Positions 6,205-7,175 of a stretch of DNA of 7,175 bases are shown here, piece after piece. Under the pieces are notes generated by a model. It did no database searches and was not told where the DNA came from. It saw only the letters and a program-made list of their open reading frames with translations. Every line of letters starts with the position of its first letter. The first letter of the stretch is position 1. Source of the stretch: Firmicutes bacterium CAG:449 (GTDB lineage: Bacteria; Bacillota_I; Bacilli_A; RFN20; CAG-449); the NCBI GenBank assembly GCA_000432895.1, contig FR889401.1:7335-14509 (forward strand). The letters run 5' to 3'. The position numbers and the translations under genes were made by a program.

Positions 6205-7175
6205 TTACTCCTTATCAAATTGTTTTAAAAATCTTAAATCATTAGTGTAGAATCTTCTAATATCATCAACACCATATTTAAGCATTGCCACTCTTTCAAT
6301 ACCAATACCGAAGGCAAAACCTTGATAGACATTAGTATCAAATCCACACATTTCAAGAACGTGAGGATGAACCATACCTGCACCAAGAATTTCAATCCAA
6401 CCTGTTCCTTTACATAATGAGCAACCTTTACCGCCACATTCAAAACAAGAAATATCAACTTCAACTGAAGGTTCAGTAAATGGGAAGTATGATGAACGCA
6501 TTCTAACTTCTCTTTTTTCACCAAACATACTTCTTGCAAATAATTGTAAAGTACCCATTAAATCCGCTAAAGAAACATCTTTATCAATAACAAGTCCTTC
6601 TATTTGACCAAATTGATGTGAATGAGTTGCATCATCATCACGACGATAAACCTTACCTGGAGAAATAATTTTAATTGGTCCAACTCCTTTTGCTTGTAAC
6701 ATCACATGAGCTTGTACAGGAGATGTTTGTGAACGCATTAATCTAGTATCATCAATAAAGAAAGTATCTTGCATGTCTCTTGCTGGATGTCCTTTTGGAA
6801 CATTTAAAAGTTCAAAATTAAATTCATCAGTTTCTACTTCTGGACCTTCAGCAATTTTATAACCCATTCCAATAAAGATTTGACTTACTTCATCAACAAT
6901 CGAATTAAATAAATGCTTACTTCCACGTTTCATATTAACGCTTGGTAAAGTAATATCAATTACTTCACTTGCTAATTTTTCATTTAACATTTTTTCTTCA
7001 AGTTCAGTTTTTCTTGTTTCAATTAAAGATAATATTTTATTTTTTACTTCATTAATGGTTTGCCCAAACTTAGCTTTTTCTTCACCAGAAAACTCTTTCA
7101 TTTTGGACATAAAAGACATTAATTCACTCTTTTTTGATAAATATGAATTTCTAAAATTATTTAAATCTTCAATAT
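6205..7175 (-). CDS. pheS: Phenylalanyl-tRNA synthetase alpha subunit PheS (5' end cut off)
   Basis: Catalytic subunit that activates phenylalanine and transfers it to tRNA-Phe. The frame runs open to the window edge. The 18 codons before the Met at 7117-7119 read IEDLNNFRNSYLSKKSEL, matching the family's conserved N-terminal coiled coil, so that Met is internal. About 20 residues are probably missing, judged against bacterial PheS of about 340 aa. Numbering from that Met: motif 1 region FIGMGYKIAEGPEVE (82-96); RSQTSPVQ (129-136); motif 2 GKVYRRDDDATHSHQF (155-170); FTEPSVEVD (214-222); a C-x2-C-x4-C-x2-C cluster (C225, C228, C233, C236), as in Bacillota PheS, which may bind zinc; motif 3 GFAFGIGIER (267-276), with the pocket Ala of FAFG retained. 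It heads the visible operon. Any promoter or leader control (such as a T-box) lies outside the window. Confidence 0.96.
   Translation of the reverse strand, partial: IEDLNNFRNSYLSKKSELMSFMSKMKEFSGEEKAKFGQTINEVKNKILSLIETRKTELEEKMLNEKLASEVIDITLPSVNMKRGSKHLFNSIVDEVSQIFIGMGYKIAEGPEVETDEFNFELLNVPKGHPARDMQDTFFIDDTRLMRSQTSPVQAHVMLQAKGVGPIKIISPGKVYRRDDDATHSHQFGQIEGLVIDKDVSLADLMGTLQLFARSMFGEKREVRMRSSYFPFTEPSVEVDISCFECGGKGCSLCKGTGWIEILGAGMVHPHVLEMCGFDTNVYQGFAFGIGIERVAMLKYGVDDIRRFYTNDLRFLKQFDKE
6208..6213 (-). promoter_or_regulatory. pheT ribosome binding site inside the pheS tail
   Basis: AAGGAG forms the last two sense codons (Lys-Glu) of pheS and stands 6 nt before the pheT ATG. The pheS stop lies between them, which supports translational coupling of the two subunits. 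Confidence 0.8.

Noticed and set aside
6234..6539. Minus-strand open frame of 101 codons inside pheS
   Set aside because: It overlaps the highly conserved catalytic part of pheS in another frame and its product resembles no family I recognise.
7117..7119. ATG that could be taken as the pheS start
   Set aside because: The 18 codons upstream stay open and match the conserved PheS N-terminus, and only a weak ribosome binding site precedes this ATG, so the true start lies beyond the window.
1..7175. Mycoplasma-type genetic code (TGA as Trp)
   Set aside because: All ten Trp codons are TGG, and the genes read through with no in-frame TGA, so nothing supports recoding.
1..7175. CRISPR array, insertion sequence, tRNA or a new defence-like system
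   Set aside because: No spaced direct repeats, transposase-like product, terminal repeats or tRNA-like fold were seen; coding sequence fills nearly the whole window.

Overview
The window is a compact, strongly AT-rich stretch of bacterial chromosome with every gene on the minus strand, so transcription runs from high to low coordinates. Protein motifs (the GNQNCGKT P-loop form of FeoB, PheS with a four-cysteine knuckle, a Bacillota-type YceD) and AAGGAG-type ribosome binding sites point to a low-GC Bacillota, perhaps a Bacilli/Mollicutes-related or clostridial lineage. The finer placement is a guess. The genetic code looks standard. All ten tryptophans in the long genes are TGG, and the five visible stops are TAA or TAG, never TGA.

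Right part (about 7175 down to 2433) is one tightly packed transcription unit: pheS (5' end cut off by the window edge), pheT, thyX and a DUF177/YceD-like gene. Spacers are 3 bp between pheS and pheT and 3 bp between pheT and thyX. thyX and yceD overlap by 14 bp. Each inner ribosome binding site lies in the tail of the gene before it. The products are the two subunits of phenylalanyl-tRNA synthetase, the flavin-dependent thymidylate synthase, and a small protein of the family linked to 23S rRNA accumulation. The unit ends in a clear intrinsic terminator directly behind the yceD stop codon.

Left part (2432 to 1) is a separate iron-uptake unit. It holds a FeoA-FeoB fusion gene and, at the very edge, the first five codons of a likely downstream gene with its own ribosome binding site inside the feoB tail. 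The 68-bp spacer in front of feoB is filled by three abutting inverted repeats: the terminator of the upstream operon, a perfect 18-bp palindrome that resembles DtxR/MntR-family operators, and an AT-only hairpin with the feoB Shine-Dalgarno sequence in its loop. This suggests metal-responsive control.

I see no mobile element, CRISPR array, RNA gene or clearly new multi-gene system. The points most worth checking are the feoB control region, the substituted editing pocket of a tryptophan-free PheT, a long insertion in ThyX, and extra His and Cys clusters in the FeoA-FeoB fusion.
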